From contig CM045762.1 of assembly GCA_025200525.1 (NCBI GenBank), forward strand, positions 127,849,752-127,913,751: a stretch of DNA of 64,000 nt, given 5' to 3'. Shown here in pieces: positions 32,105 to 41,519 of the stretch (position 1 is its first letter; each line of letters opens with the position of its first letter). The translations under genes were made by a program, and so were the position numbers. The DNA comes from Camellia lanceoleosa (taxonomy: Eukaryota > Streptophyta > Magnoliopsida > Ericales > Theaceae). The notes beneath the pieces were generated by a model that did no database searches, was not told the DNA's origin, and was given only the letters and a program-made list of their open reading frames with translations.

Positions 32105-32758
32105 TGTTGGCACCATAAAATAATAATAATATTATTATTGTTGTTATTATTTTCAGGACACGTGGCATCCTCTTATTCATTTGGAAGTTAAAAGAAGTTA
32201 TGGAGATGATGGAGAGCATGAACGACAAAGTGGATGAGTAGAAGGACACGTGGCAAAACAAGGATAAAGATGAGAGAAGTAGATAGTTAATAAGTAGTTA
32301 TTGCTGTATTTTTTCCTTTATAAATAGCCATTCATGGCTACATTGTATAAGGCCAGAACTCAAATCAAAGACAATTGATTTCTATGTTTTGTTATTTATA
32401 TTTCCTGTATTTTATTTTACGCACTTCCTTTTCGAAGCATTTATTTTTAGCTCTTCCTTTTCGAAGCAACTTATGCACTTCCTTTTCAAAGCATAGGAGT
32501 AGAGGTAAGTAATTGTTACTTTGATTGTTCACTCAATTACCTCGATTGTTTACTCGATCATCTTTCTCCATCTCCCTCCTTCTGTTAATTTTTCTTTTTT
32601 CTACAATTGGCAATTTTGAAGTCCTCTTCATTGAGACAAAAGAACCATCAACACAATCGCATGATAATTGGCTTGAATTCAATCTGTAAGGATTTTTCAA
32701 TCGTTGTTGGCACGCTCGCATTTATGATATTTTTCTTCGCAGGAAAAATAAGCCAACA
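32105..32758 (+). repeat. LTR (left) of the non-autonomous element
   Basis: TGTTGGC ... GCCAACA, with 7-bp inverted termini. It contains TTTATAAATAGCC (about 32317), a TATA box for plus-strand transcription, an ACACGTGGCA G-box-like motif twice (32158 and 32248) and CTTCCTTTTCGAAGCA three times (about 32424-32490). A (TAA/TTA)n microsatellite follows the first 12 bases. Confidence 0.9.
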
Positions 32759-33862
32759 ATTTTTAGCACGCCTAGCGGGACGTCAAGTGTAAGAAATGAA
32801 AAATAAATTAGATTCATCCATTCTAAATAGCCTAGATAAAATCTTTTGGCGTAAATAAAAAATTTTGGATCTTCAAGAAGAGATTCATTTTCTTAATGAA
32901 ACAAACTTTCATCCATTACAATATTGTTTGGTAGAAGGAAAAATACACCATTAATTGGAGTAATTCATCAACTTGATATGCAAATTTGCCAATGGAGGCA
33001 TGAGTTATCAACCCTTTTTGTCAAGTCTCCAATGACTGAATTTTGTGGGGTTTTACAAAATGTTTTCAAGTCATTTGTGACTGAAATTAGTGAAAATATG
33101 ATTTCATCAATGGCTCGGGGGTACAAGAATCCATTTTTAAAGAGCCAAGTTATGAAATTGACATAACCAAATAGTATGTTCTGGAGCCAAACATGGCTAA
33201 GAATGATATTCCATATATGGCTCAGGGGGTTCCATCCATTTGCAGAGAGTCAAGCCATGAAAAGCTTGTTGGGGAGCATGTTCTTAAACCAAGTTTGGTT
33301 AAAAATAATGAACAACCCACTATTCATGAGTTCAAAATTTTTGACATTGTTCAAAATGTCCAGTTGTTTGAATTTGCAAAGCCTCTCTATACCATGGCCT
33401 TTGTTATTCAAAATCTATTTTGGATTTGTGGTTTACATCAAAATTTGATTTTGATGGAATGGCTAATAAAAATATTTTGTTATTGCAATATACTAGGCCA
33501 AAAATATGGTTATTAATTGATCTATAAGACCATCACCATTTGGTTTTATGCATACTTTCGAAGCTTGTATCAGATTGCACGAAGCATGAAGTATGTGTTT
33601 GTTTTTATTGGTTTCAAGTTTATTGAATGAAGTCTACAAATTTAAAAGAAATGGCCAGATGTGCTTGAATAATGGGGCCACCATTCTTGGTTTCTGTCAA
33701 CAAATATAATATTAAATGTAACCTTTTGTTTATCTCTTAGTTAATTGGTCAATTTTGGTGACAATCATTAATTCTTTCTGGGAAAGTTCAAGTGCTGGAC
33801 TTTGTTAAGTCTTAGGGTAATATATGCATCATGTATGGTGATAGCAGAGAATACAATTAGCC
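32759..33862. other. Interior of the non-autonomous element, left part
   Basis: Short open frames on the plus strand (32924-33166, 33193-33516) have no motif of gag, protease, RT or integrase. Phrases such as ATGGCTC(A/G)GGG, GTTCAAAATGTCCAGTTG and CAAGTCTCCAATGACTG give a loosely repetitive look. This fits a LARD- or TRIM-like interior that carries no enzyme genes. Confidence 0.5.
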
Positions 33863-34445
33863 ATATCTGTAACGCCCTCAAAATAATACATAAAACCCAT
33901 TACTTTAGACATGCATTGATATAAGAGAAATCAACCAATTCCATTCATTAGAGTGGTTCTTACAACTGTATTACATGTTAACAACAAAAACAAATGCCCT
34001 ATGGGCTTACAGCTTTCCAAGTCAACACTTGGTTACACAAAAGAAGAGTACTAACTCTATACAAAATAAGCCCTTGGCTTGATATACATGTAATACAAAC
34101 AAAATAAACCAAAAAGAGTCCTCAACTCTCAACATCATCCAAGCTATGTCGTTGGAGGTGGCATGCTACCTGTACTTGAAAATAATGTCCTATAAAGGGT
34201 GAGCCAACGCCCAGTAGAGATATGCTAAACACAGTATGAGCAATAACTAAGACATTAGCAATTGATAAATGTATAATACCCATAAATCAATTCATACACC
34301 ATTTTCATTACATGACAACTGTATTCATGTTTCATTTTCATTTCCCATTTCTTATCAAGTTCACAATTTGCAACACCGGCTCAGAACCTGGCCAACAACT
34401 TATATGAGACAGTAACTCATATTAAACGTTTCCTATTTTACGCTA

Positions 34446-34643
34446 GATAAACATACAAGTCATATCAGTACTTCGATAGATGAGCATATAAGCTATATCA
34501 ACATTTCAATAGATAAGCATACAAGCTGTATCCATACTTCAACAGATAAGCATATGAGCTATATCAACACTTCCATAGATAAGCATAAGAGCTGTATCAA
34601 TACATTAACTGACAAGCATATGAGTTATATCAGCGGAGTCCAT
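34446..34643. repeat. 33-bp tandem array in the LTR (six units)
   Basis: Starts of GATAAGCATA-type phrases lie at 34446, 34479, 34512, 34545, 34578 and 34611, always 33 bp apart. The same array has seven units in the 5' LTR (about 42095-42325) and six in the solo LTR (about 50687-50885). The 33-bp period equals 11 codons and explains an open frame with repeated DKHTSCI/DKHMSCI in the solo copy; I do not regard it as a gene. Confidence 0.9.
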
Positions 34644-35588
34644 CCCCTATCTTTTCCCAAACAACGTCCGGTTTAGAGGTCCATCCCCTATCTTCCCATA
34701 AACCGTGGAGTACATCCCCTATCTCCTCCCACACACACACAATGTATATACATATAAGTCATATACACAATCAATCAATACATAACGTTAATGTATTCTA
34801 TCAACCATCACACTCTATGACATGTCCAATTGATTAGTTTTAGTTTGCCTAATCATCATGCATTGTCTACAACAATCAAAACTACCCTCCACCGGTAGCC
34901 CAAGCAATTATTTTGAAACAGATAATAAAAGCCCCAACAGATAAAATACCAATGTTTTCAAAAGTGAGTGATTTAATAAATCCAACTCCACTATTCTACC
35001 ATATAATGAACCAATTTCATTATCTCCAACTCAATTCCATATTTTCTCCACAAAGTCATTTATTACACTAATGACCCCAACATACCCAAGCATGGCATAT
35101 TTCCCCTTATTCTCAACGTTGACTCCAAGAGCCAATATTACCAACAACATCAACCGACCCATTTTAGAAGCCCAAATACATGTTTATGGTTCAAAATTAT
35201 CAAAAACCCTCTTTTCAAAAATATACATTTGAAACCATAGTTTCCAAAACTCAAAACCATTTATACAAAAACTCAATATCTAGGCTAAAACTCATAAGAG
35301 TGAGTAGGAATCCCTACCTCAAATTTCGGAGCGAAAGGAAAAAGATAAAGAAAACCAAAATGCTCCAAACTCCAAGATTGACGGATCAAAACGAAGCCCT
35401 CGACGATCAAGACAACTTTTACAAAGGCCAAAGGAAGGGAAAGCACTCTAACTAGATCAAACCCTAGAGAGAAGGGAGTTTCTAGAGAGGGAGGCTCTCA
35501 AAATGTCTTTTTAGAAAGTAAGAGAGAGAGAGTGAATGTAAAAAGTGATTTCAAAAAGCCTAACTGACTTCTGATATACGACATTCCC

Positions 35589-35919
35589 GCTCGAGCGAAA
35601 AACACAACGCTCGAGCGTCAAGAACAAAAAACTGGGTACGCTCGAGCTCAAGAAGGCCCGCTCGAGCTCCAAGACACAAAGGCACAACACATCCGCTCGA
35701 GCGTGAAAAACCAGTCCGCTTGAGCGCAATATTCCCCTCCTAGAACTTACACCCAAGATGCACTGTCTGCTCGAGCACCAACAAGCCCGTTCAAGCACGA
35801 CCCGCTCAAGCGTAGGAAACCCGCTTGAGCGTAGAAATCACACCTGCAGAAGTTTTGTAGGGACACAAAATACTGGAAAGGTGTAAACCCCGCTCGAGCG
35901 CAAGAAAACCTGCTCGAGC
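35589..35919. promoter_or_regulatory. Paired CTCGAG palindromes in the 3' LTR
   Basis: GCTCGAGC or close variants begin at 35589/35609, 35640/35660, 35695/35718, 35769/35789, 35804/35823 and 35892/35912. These form six pairs with spacings of 20, 20, 23, 20, 19 and 20 bp. Variants GCTCAAGC, GTTCAAGC and GCTTGAGC are single or double C-to-T/G-to-A changes of the same site. In element orientation the array precedes the promoter TATA region, so it may be an enhancer. Confidence 0.75.
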
Positions 35920-36110
35920 GGGCCATCCAAAAACTGAGCAACAACAATGGGAGCCATAACTCTATCAACCTGAATCAACCAAGCCCAACACATCCTAAAA
36001 CTCAAACGAATCGATTCAAAGGATGCCAACAAGACAATTACAACTAACAACTTCATGGAACCGAGTCCGGAATACAACTAAACAGTAAAGGGACAACCGG
36101 GATCGCTATA

Positions 36111-36125
36111 ACCTCCCCCCCTTAA
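36111..36125 (-). other. Polypurine tract of the chromovirus
   Basis: TTAAGGGGGGGAGGT on the minus strand directly abuts the LTR start TATAGCGATC. This purine run primes plus-strand DNA synthesis and fixes the LTR edge at 36110. Confidence 0.9.
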
Positions 36126-36519
36126 AAAATTTCGTCCCCGAAATTACACACAAGTTTTTCAAAAACAAGTTTTCTCCATTTCCAACAATATTACTACATA
36201 ATATTTAACATTCCGACCCATTACCAGTCAATCTCATTTCTTTTCAAGAGGCATTTCACATTACACATAACAACCTGCATTATCAACATGCATCCTTTTG
36301 AAATTTACCAATTTCAACTCATTTTCCACAATTCCATAACACATGCAACATTAACATCATGCTTGCATTTCCACAATACTTAACATATATAATGTTAACA
36401 TAACTTCTATTTACCAAAACATTCACGATGTTTTACAACTTTGGACAGATATAATGTTCTTACAGTTCAATAACGTTACAAAATTTCTATACATGATTAC
36501 ACATCAACAAACAAGTCCG
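36126..36519. other. Chromovirus 3' non-coding stretch
   Basis: AT-rich sequence between the end of the chromodomain and the polypurine tract. No frame of interest on either strand. Confidence 0.5.
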
Positions 36520-37225
36520 GATATTTCTCACGGACCTCTAACTCACGTTCCTAAGTGGCTTCCTCCACTCCGTGATGTTTCCACAAGACCTTCACCAAGG
36601 GAATGGTCTTGCCACGCAGGACTTGATCTTGCCTATCCAAGACCCGAATCGATCTCTCCTCATACTAGGCATCCTCATCTACCTCCAATTCGGTCCAATC
36701 CAACACATGGGACGGATCGGGCTCATATTTCCGAAGCATACTAACATGAAATACGTCATGCACCCCGGACAACTGCGGTGACAAAGCCAAACGATAAGCG
36801 ACTTCCCCAACCCTCTCAAGGATCTCAAAGGGACCAATAAACCGAGGAGATAACTTCTCACTCTTCCCAAACCTCATCAAACCTCGCCTAGGTGATATCT
36901 TCAGAAAGACATGATCACCTACCTCAAATGCCAAAGGCCTCCTCCTACGATCGGCATAACTCTTTTGGCGACTCTGGGCTATAACAAGCCTCCTACGGAT
37001 AAGCTCAACTTTCTCCGTCGTCTCTCTAACCAACTCTGGGCCCAACAAAGGTGCATCACCCACCTCGGCCCAACAAACTGGAGACCTACACGGTCGGCCA
37101 TGCAAGGCCTCAAACGGTGCCATACCGATGATAGACTGAAAACTGTTGTTGTACGCAAACTCCACCAATGGCAAGTGCCTCTCCCACGTCCCACTAAAGT
37201 CAAAGACACAACCTCGAAGCATATC
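36520..37225 (-). pseudogene. Integrase C-terminus and chromodomain of the chromovirus
   Basis: The frame 37222-36665 contains the end of the integrase core (HLPLVEFAYNNSFQSIIGM, PFEALHGRPCRSPVCW) and the C-terminal DNA-binding part (FEVGDHVFLKISPRRGL, LSPRFIGPFEILERVG, GVHDVFHVSMLRKYEPDP). After a TAG at 36665 the frame goes on with a chromodomain: YEERSIRVLDRQDQVLRG, IPLVKVLWKHHG and EATWERE, where the aromatic/Trp residues match the family. Chromodomains of chromoviruses direct integration toward marked chromatin. Here the stop would remove it. A second stop at about 37223 (IQIL*DMLRG) separates this part from the core upstream. Confidence 0.88.
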
Positions 37226-37790
37226 CTAAAGGATCTGAATAGTACGCTCGGACTGCCTGTCAGTTTGAGGATGGTAAGCCGTACTAAAGGTCAACTTAGT
37301 GCCCAAGGCACTTTGCAAACTCTGCCACAACCTAGCAGTAAAACGAGGATCTCTATCTAAGACGATCGTCACTGGGACCCCGTGCAATCTCACTATGTCC
37401 CGAATAAACAAGTCAGCCAGATGATCTACTGAATCTCTCACGCGCATAGGGATAAAGTGTGCCGACTTAGTCAACCGGTCTACAACTACCCAAATAGCAT
37501 CACTACCCCGCTGAGTCCTCGGAAGACCTACAACGAAGTTCATAGTGACATGCTTCCACTTCCACTCGGCAATAGGCAAGGGTTGCAACAAATCCGCTGG
37601 CCTCTGATGCTCGGCCTTCACTTGCTGACAAGTAAGGCACTTAGACACGAAGACTGCCACATCTCTCTTCATTTCCCGCCACCAAAACTAGCGACCCAAA
37701 TCCCAATACATCTTAGTACCTCCCGGATGCACTGCAAGGTGTGAATGATGAAACTCTCGGGTACTTCCTCTCGGCAAGACTCCGGTACAA
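37226..37790 (-). pseudogene. Integrase zinc domain and core of the chromovirus; first Asp changed to Asn
   Basis: The zinc-binding part lies at about 37790-37620: an HxxxH-type [15 protein letters not shown], read in a shifted frame, then FVSKCLTCQQVKAEHQRPAD. The core follows: WKHVTMNFVVGLPRTQRGS, HFIPMRV, VTIVLDRDPRFTA and AYHPQTDRQSERT. The first catalytic position reads MNFVVGLP where the family has MDFVVGLP, a GAC-to-AAC change. The second Asp (DRDPRF) and the Glu (SERT) are present. DRQSERT replaces the usual DGQSERT. Without the first Asp the protein should not catalyse strand transfer. A frameshift near 37680 separates the zinc domain from RNase H. Confidence 0.88.
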
Positions 37791-38331
37791 ACAAACGGTC
37801 TCGGTATCTCACACTTAGGTCGGGATACACTGACAAACCCTTCTCAACTTTCCCACTGGAGATCTTCTCTCGGAGGGATTCTACCTCAAGGTCATCCCTC
37901 TGTGCCTCTAACACTCTAGTCACCAGTGTAGGCTGCGCAACAACAGAAAACAAGGCCGCAGCCTCAACAGATTCGCCCAGGAACAAATCAAACTCGCCAA
38001 GTGCCCCCAACATCTCCCACTCCCGGATGGCTATACAAGCTACATCACCTATGGATTTTCTGCTAAGGGCATCAGCCACAACATTGGCCTTTCCCAGGTG
38101 ATAGTGCAACTTGAAATCATAATCTTCCATGAACTCCATCCACCTCCTCTGCCTCAAGTTCAAGTCTCTCTGTGTAAATAGATACTTCAAACTCTTATGG
38201 TCTGAGAACACCTCGAACCTCTCACCATAAAGGTAGTGCCTCCAAATTTTCAAGGCAAAGATCACTGCTGCTAGCTCTAGGTCATGTGTACGGTAATTCT
38301 TCTCGTGTATTTTCAACTGACGTGAGCCCAT
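37791..38331 (-). pseudogene. RNase H C-terminal part of the chromovirus
   Basis: The frame 38331-37669 reads [20 protein letters not shown] and [16 protein letters not shown], then [20 protein letters not shown] and VVADALSRK, the C-terminal half of Ty3/gypsy RNase H, followed by a spacer leading to integrase. It overlaps the RT/RNase H frame upstream (39142-38282) by about 50 bp, where a frameshift separates [13 protein letters not shown] from the continuation. RNase H degrades RNA in RNA-DNA hybrids during reverse transcription. Confidence 0.88.
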
Positions 38332-39142
38332 AAGCTACCACTTTCCCCTCTTGCATCAACACACAACCCAGACCCTCTCGTGAGGCATCAGAATAAACCG
38401 CATAACCCAACCCTCTCTCCGGAATAATCAACACCGGAGCGGTGGTCAATCTAACTTTCAGCTCTTGGAATGACTTTTCACAAGTCTCACTCCACACAAA
38501 TTTGACTTCCTTCCGAGTCAACCTAGTCAACGGCGAAGCTAGCCTGGAGAAATCCTTCACAAACTGGCGGTAATACCCAGCTAATCCCAGAAAACTGTGG
38601 ATCTCAAAAACACTTTTAGGCTGTGCCCAATCTTGCACTGCCTCAGTCTTGGATGTATCAACAGACACCCCTTCCCTGGATACTACATGGCCTAAGAATT
38701 TGACTTCTCTTAGCCATAACTCACACTTCCCAAACTTGGCATACAGCCTATGGGCTCTAAGCAACTCAAGCACCACTCTCAAGTGTTCCTCGTGCTCCTC
38801 CTCAGAAGGCGAATAGATAAGAATGTCGTCCACGAAAACGACTACAAAACGATCTAAGAATTCCCCGAAGATCTGGTTCATCAAGTCTATAAAGACTGTC
38901 GATGCATTGGTAAGCCCAAATGGCATCACCCGAAACTCATAATGGCCATACCGCATACGGAATGCTGTCTTCGGAACATCCTCCTCCCTGACCCTCAACT
39001 GGTGGAAACCCGATCTCAAGTCCATCTTAGAGAAACAACGGGAACCCTTCAACTGGTCAAACAGATCATCTATATGGGGCATAGGGTACTTATTCTTAAC
39101 CGTAGCCCGATTCAACTTTCGGTAGTCGATACACAATCTCAA
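38282..39142 (-). pseudogene. Reverse transcriptase and RNase H N-terminal part of the chromovirus
   Basis: 286 residues: [56 protein letters not shown], catalytic [28 protein letters not shown], the thumb and connection ([19 protein letters not shown]) and the RNase H start ([18 protein letters not shown]). The active-site motif is FVDD rather than the commoner YVDD. A TAG at about 39184 (PSVSP*GAPTLF) separates this frame from protease; the family has Trp there, so it is another TGG-to-TAG change. Confidence 0.92.
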
Positions 39143-39853
39143 GGCACCATCTTTCTTTCTAGCAAAGAGGGTCGGTGCTCCCTACGGTGAAACACTAGGG
39201 CGAACAAAACCCTTATCAAGCAATTCCTGGAGCTGAATCTTCAACTCACTCAACTCGGCTGGGGCAAAACGATAAGGTGCCATAGAAATCGGCGCCGTAC
39301 CGGGCACTAAATCAATGGAGAACTCTATCTCTCGATGAGGTGACAAACTAACGAGATCCTCGGGAAAAACATCCGAATACTCACAAACCACCCTCGGCAA
39401 CACGATCTGGGTCTCATCACACTCACCACTCATAAAGCTAGCAAGTAGACCACTAAGGTCACTCCGCCCTCGCGGATCATACACCGGTGGCAACACACTA
39501 CCAACCCGATCCCCCAAGAAATGGAAACACTCCCCGCTCAAGGTACATACAGTGACCCTCTGACGGTAGCAATTAATAACTGCCCGGTATGACAATAACC
39601 AGTCCATACCCAAAATAACATCAAAACCCTTCTTGGGCATAACAACAAAGGGAAAAGGAAACCTACGGTCGACGACCTCTATATCACAACCGCTACATCC
39701 GTGTTTCAAAATCAATTCACCCCCAATAGGCGATACAACACATATAGGAGATGCTAATAATGCCAACTCTAACTCCAACATAGATGCAAATGCAACAGAC
39801 ACAAAAGAATGAGATGCACCCGTATCAATCAATACACTAGCAACCGAAAGCAA
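39143..39853 (-). pseudogene. Protease and RT start of the chromovirus
   Basis: The aspartic protease has the active site VLIDTGASHSFVSVAF (DTG) and the second half FDVILGMDWLLSYRAVINC. A linker (FPEDLVSLSPHREIEFSID, LVPGTAPISMAPYRFAPAE) leads into RT. The frame ends at a TAG at 39184. Protease cleaves the Gag-Pol polyprotein in the particle. Upstream the frame is interrupted by stops between gag and protease (39854-40060). Confidence 0.88.
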
Positions 39854-40059
39854 AAAGAAGGTACCTCACAACCAGATTGTGTCCTCGTGACGGTAATAAA
39901 GATACATGCCCTCAGAGGCCCTCGATCCACTGCCGCCTCTAGGAGCAAAAAGATTGCACAGATCGATGACGGCTCTGATTGGCCCTCAAAGCCCGCAGAC
40001 AGACCGAGGTGCCGATAACTCTGCTCCTAGAACTAGACGCTCTCGAAGTGGCACTCAAC

Positions 40060-41130
40060 TGTGGGCAAAACCTCTTCAGGTGCCCAGGCTGACCACACTG
40101 ATAACAAGACAAAGGTTGGCCCCTGCCTTGACTCTGGCCCTGAGGCCTAGCTGAAGAAGAAGCAGCTCGCTAACCCCCTCCCTTCTGTGGGCAAACCGAA
40201 GACCTGTGACCCAGCTGGCCACATGTGAAACAAGTTAAACCACCCTGATTACCTCTCCCGGAGCCTGCACTCGTCACTAGGAAGGTCGATCTAGCCAAAC
40301 CACCCTGAGACTGTTGAGGGTTAAAACCCCTCTGTCTCCTGCCATCATTCTGACCATCTTGGCTCCTCTTGGAGCCTCTATGCTTCTCATCATCCTCCTC
40401 CTGCATCATAAGCTCCATGTGAGTTGCAGCATCTACCAGGCGTCTATACTCTTAAATAAAAGACCCTCCGACCCTTAGCTTGAGTCCACGCCTCAACTTC
40501 TGCTCAAACTCGAAGCAACGGCGTTCCTCGGACGCCACAAGTTCAAGTGCAAACCTGGACAAACTGGTAAATATAGCCTCAAACTCCACGCAGACAAGCC
40601 TGCTTGTTAAGCCGGGTAAACTGTTTCCTCGGCTTCTCCTAGCAACAAGATAAGAACTTCTCCTGGAAAGCATTCACAAAGACCGCCCATGCACCACCAA
40701 CACGGCCCTTCTCGTACTTCCACCATTGACCCGCATCTCCTTTCAGTTGGAAGGATGCCAAGGTCACCTTTAGAGCCCCATCCTCGATGCCAAGCATCTC
40801 GAATGTCTTCTCCATCTATTCCAACCACTCGTCAGCCTTAAGTGGCGCTTTCAGATCTCCAAAAAATTTGTCTGGGTTAGACCAGAAGAACTCCCTCTTC
40901 AAGAAAGAAGGTCCTGCCTCAACAACCTGATTCTCGGCTCTGAGAATACCCAAAACCCCCGCTATCTCTCGGGCCAAGGCACCCATAGCCTGCTGACCCA
41001 CTGGCTCGGTCATATTGGCCTGACCAACTCCCTCCTGCACTGCTGGAACATCATTCGGTAAAGGTACTTCCTGCCTCGCAGGCCTACCATGCCTACCACC
41101 TCGTCCACGTCCTGACTTGCTATTAAAGGT
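40060..41130 (-). pseudogene. Gag of the chromovirus, with two zinc knuckles
   Basis: Several short frames continue each other: GALAREIAGVLGILRAENQV, SNPDKFFGDLKAPLKADEWL (41040-40816), then TFEMLGIEDGALKVTLASF and LKGDAGQWWKYEKGR, the capsid domain. After an RGFNPQQSQGG-type linker come CCHC knuckles CFTCGQLGHRSSVC (about 40205-40246) and CYQCGQPGHLKRFC (about 40068-40110). Two knuckles bind the element's RNA. Stops are frequent: after ADEWLE, in the mid capsid and between the knuckles. Confidence 0.82.
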
Positions 41131-41502
41131 AACGAAGACGTTAGCACATTCATAAATGTGCCAAAACTAAACACTCGCGTCCTAATGCATGGACAACTGT
41201 AATTCACTCCACGTAAGCACATAAACACATAAGCACTTACGAATTTCATTCCTGAATAATGATAGTCCCGAGGCGTTACTAGAGTTCTGGTTAGAAACAG
41301 CATTGATCAAGTGCCTTTCCAACAAGACTCACAGAAACCCAAGGATCCAATCAATATCTTAGAAATCAAATCCCATACCCAAGTAGTCACATAAGCATGT
41401 TATCACATAAGCATATAACACTACATCTGAGTCTCTAACAAGCGAGACAAACCCATTGTGATACTAATCACTTCCCACGTACCCAAAGTATTCGAACCCG
41501 GT

Positions 41503-41519
41503 ACGTTCTGATACTAAGT
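41503..41519 (-). other. Primer-binding site of the chromovirus
   Basis: Directly inside the 5' LTR the minus strand reads ACTTAGTATCAGAACG, close to the TGGTATCAGAGC that pairs with plant initiator tRNA-Met in many Ty3/gypsy and copia elements. It differs at two positions (TTAG for TTGG; GAAC for GAGC), so it would be weakened. Confidence 0.75.

Larger units (their letters stand above)
33868..36110 (-). repeat. 3' LTR of the chromovirus
   Basis: 2,243 bp. It contains a six-unit, 33-bp tandem array (34446-34643) and the paired CTCGAG palindromes (35589-35919). The TATA box seen in the solo copy at 51790 is eroded here (ATATACG at about 35575). Confidence 0.93.

Noticed and set aside
32924..33516. 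Possible gag of the non-autonomous LTR element
   Set aside because: Frames of 80-107 residues show no capsid or zinc-knuckle wording and are interrupted.
36454..39190. Plus-strand frames of 69-149 residues opposite to the chromovirus pol
   Set aside because: Antisense shadows of integrase, RNase H and RT; the minus strand shows the catalytic motifs.
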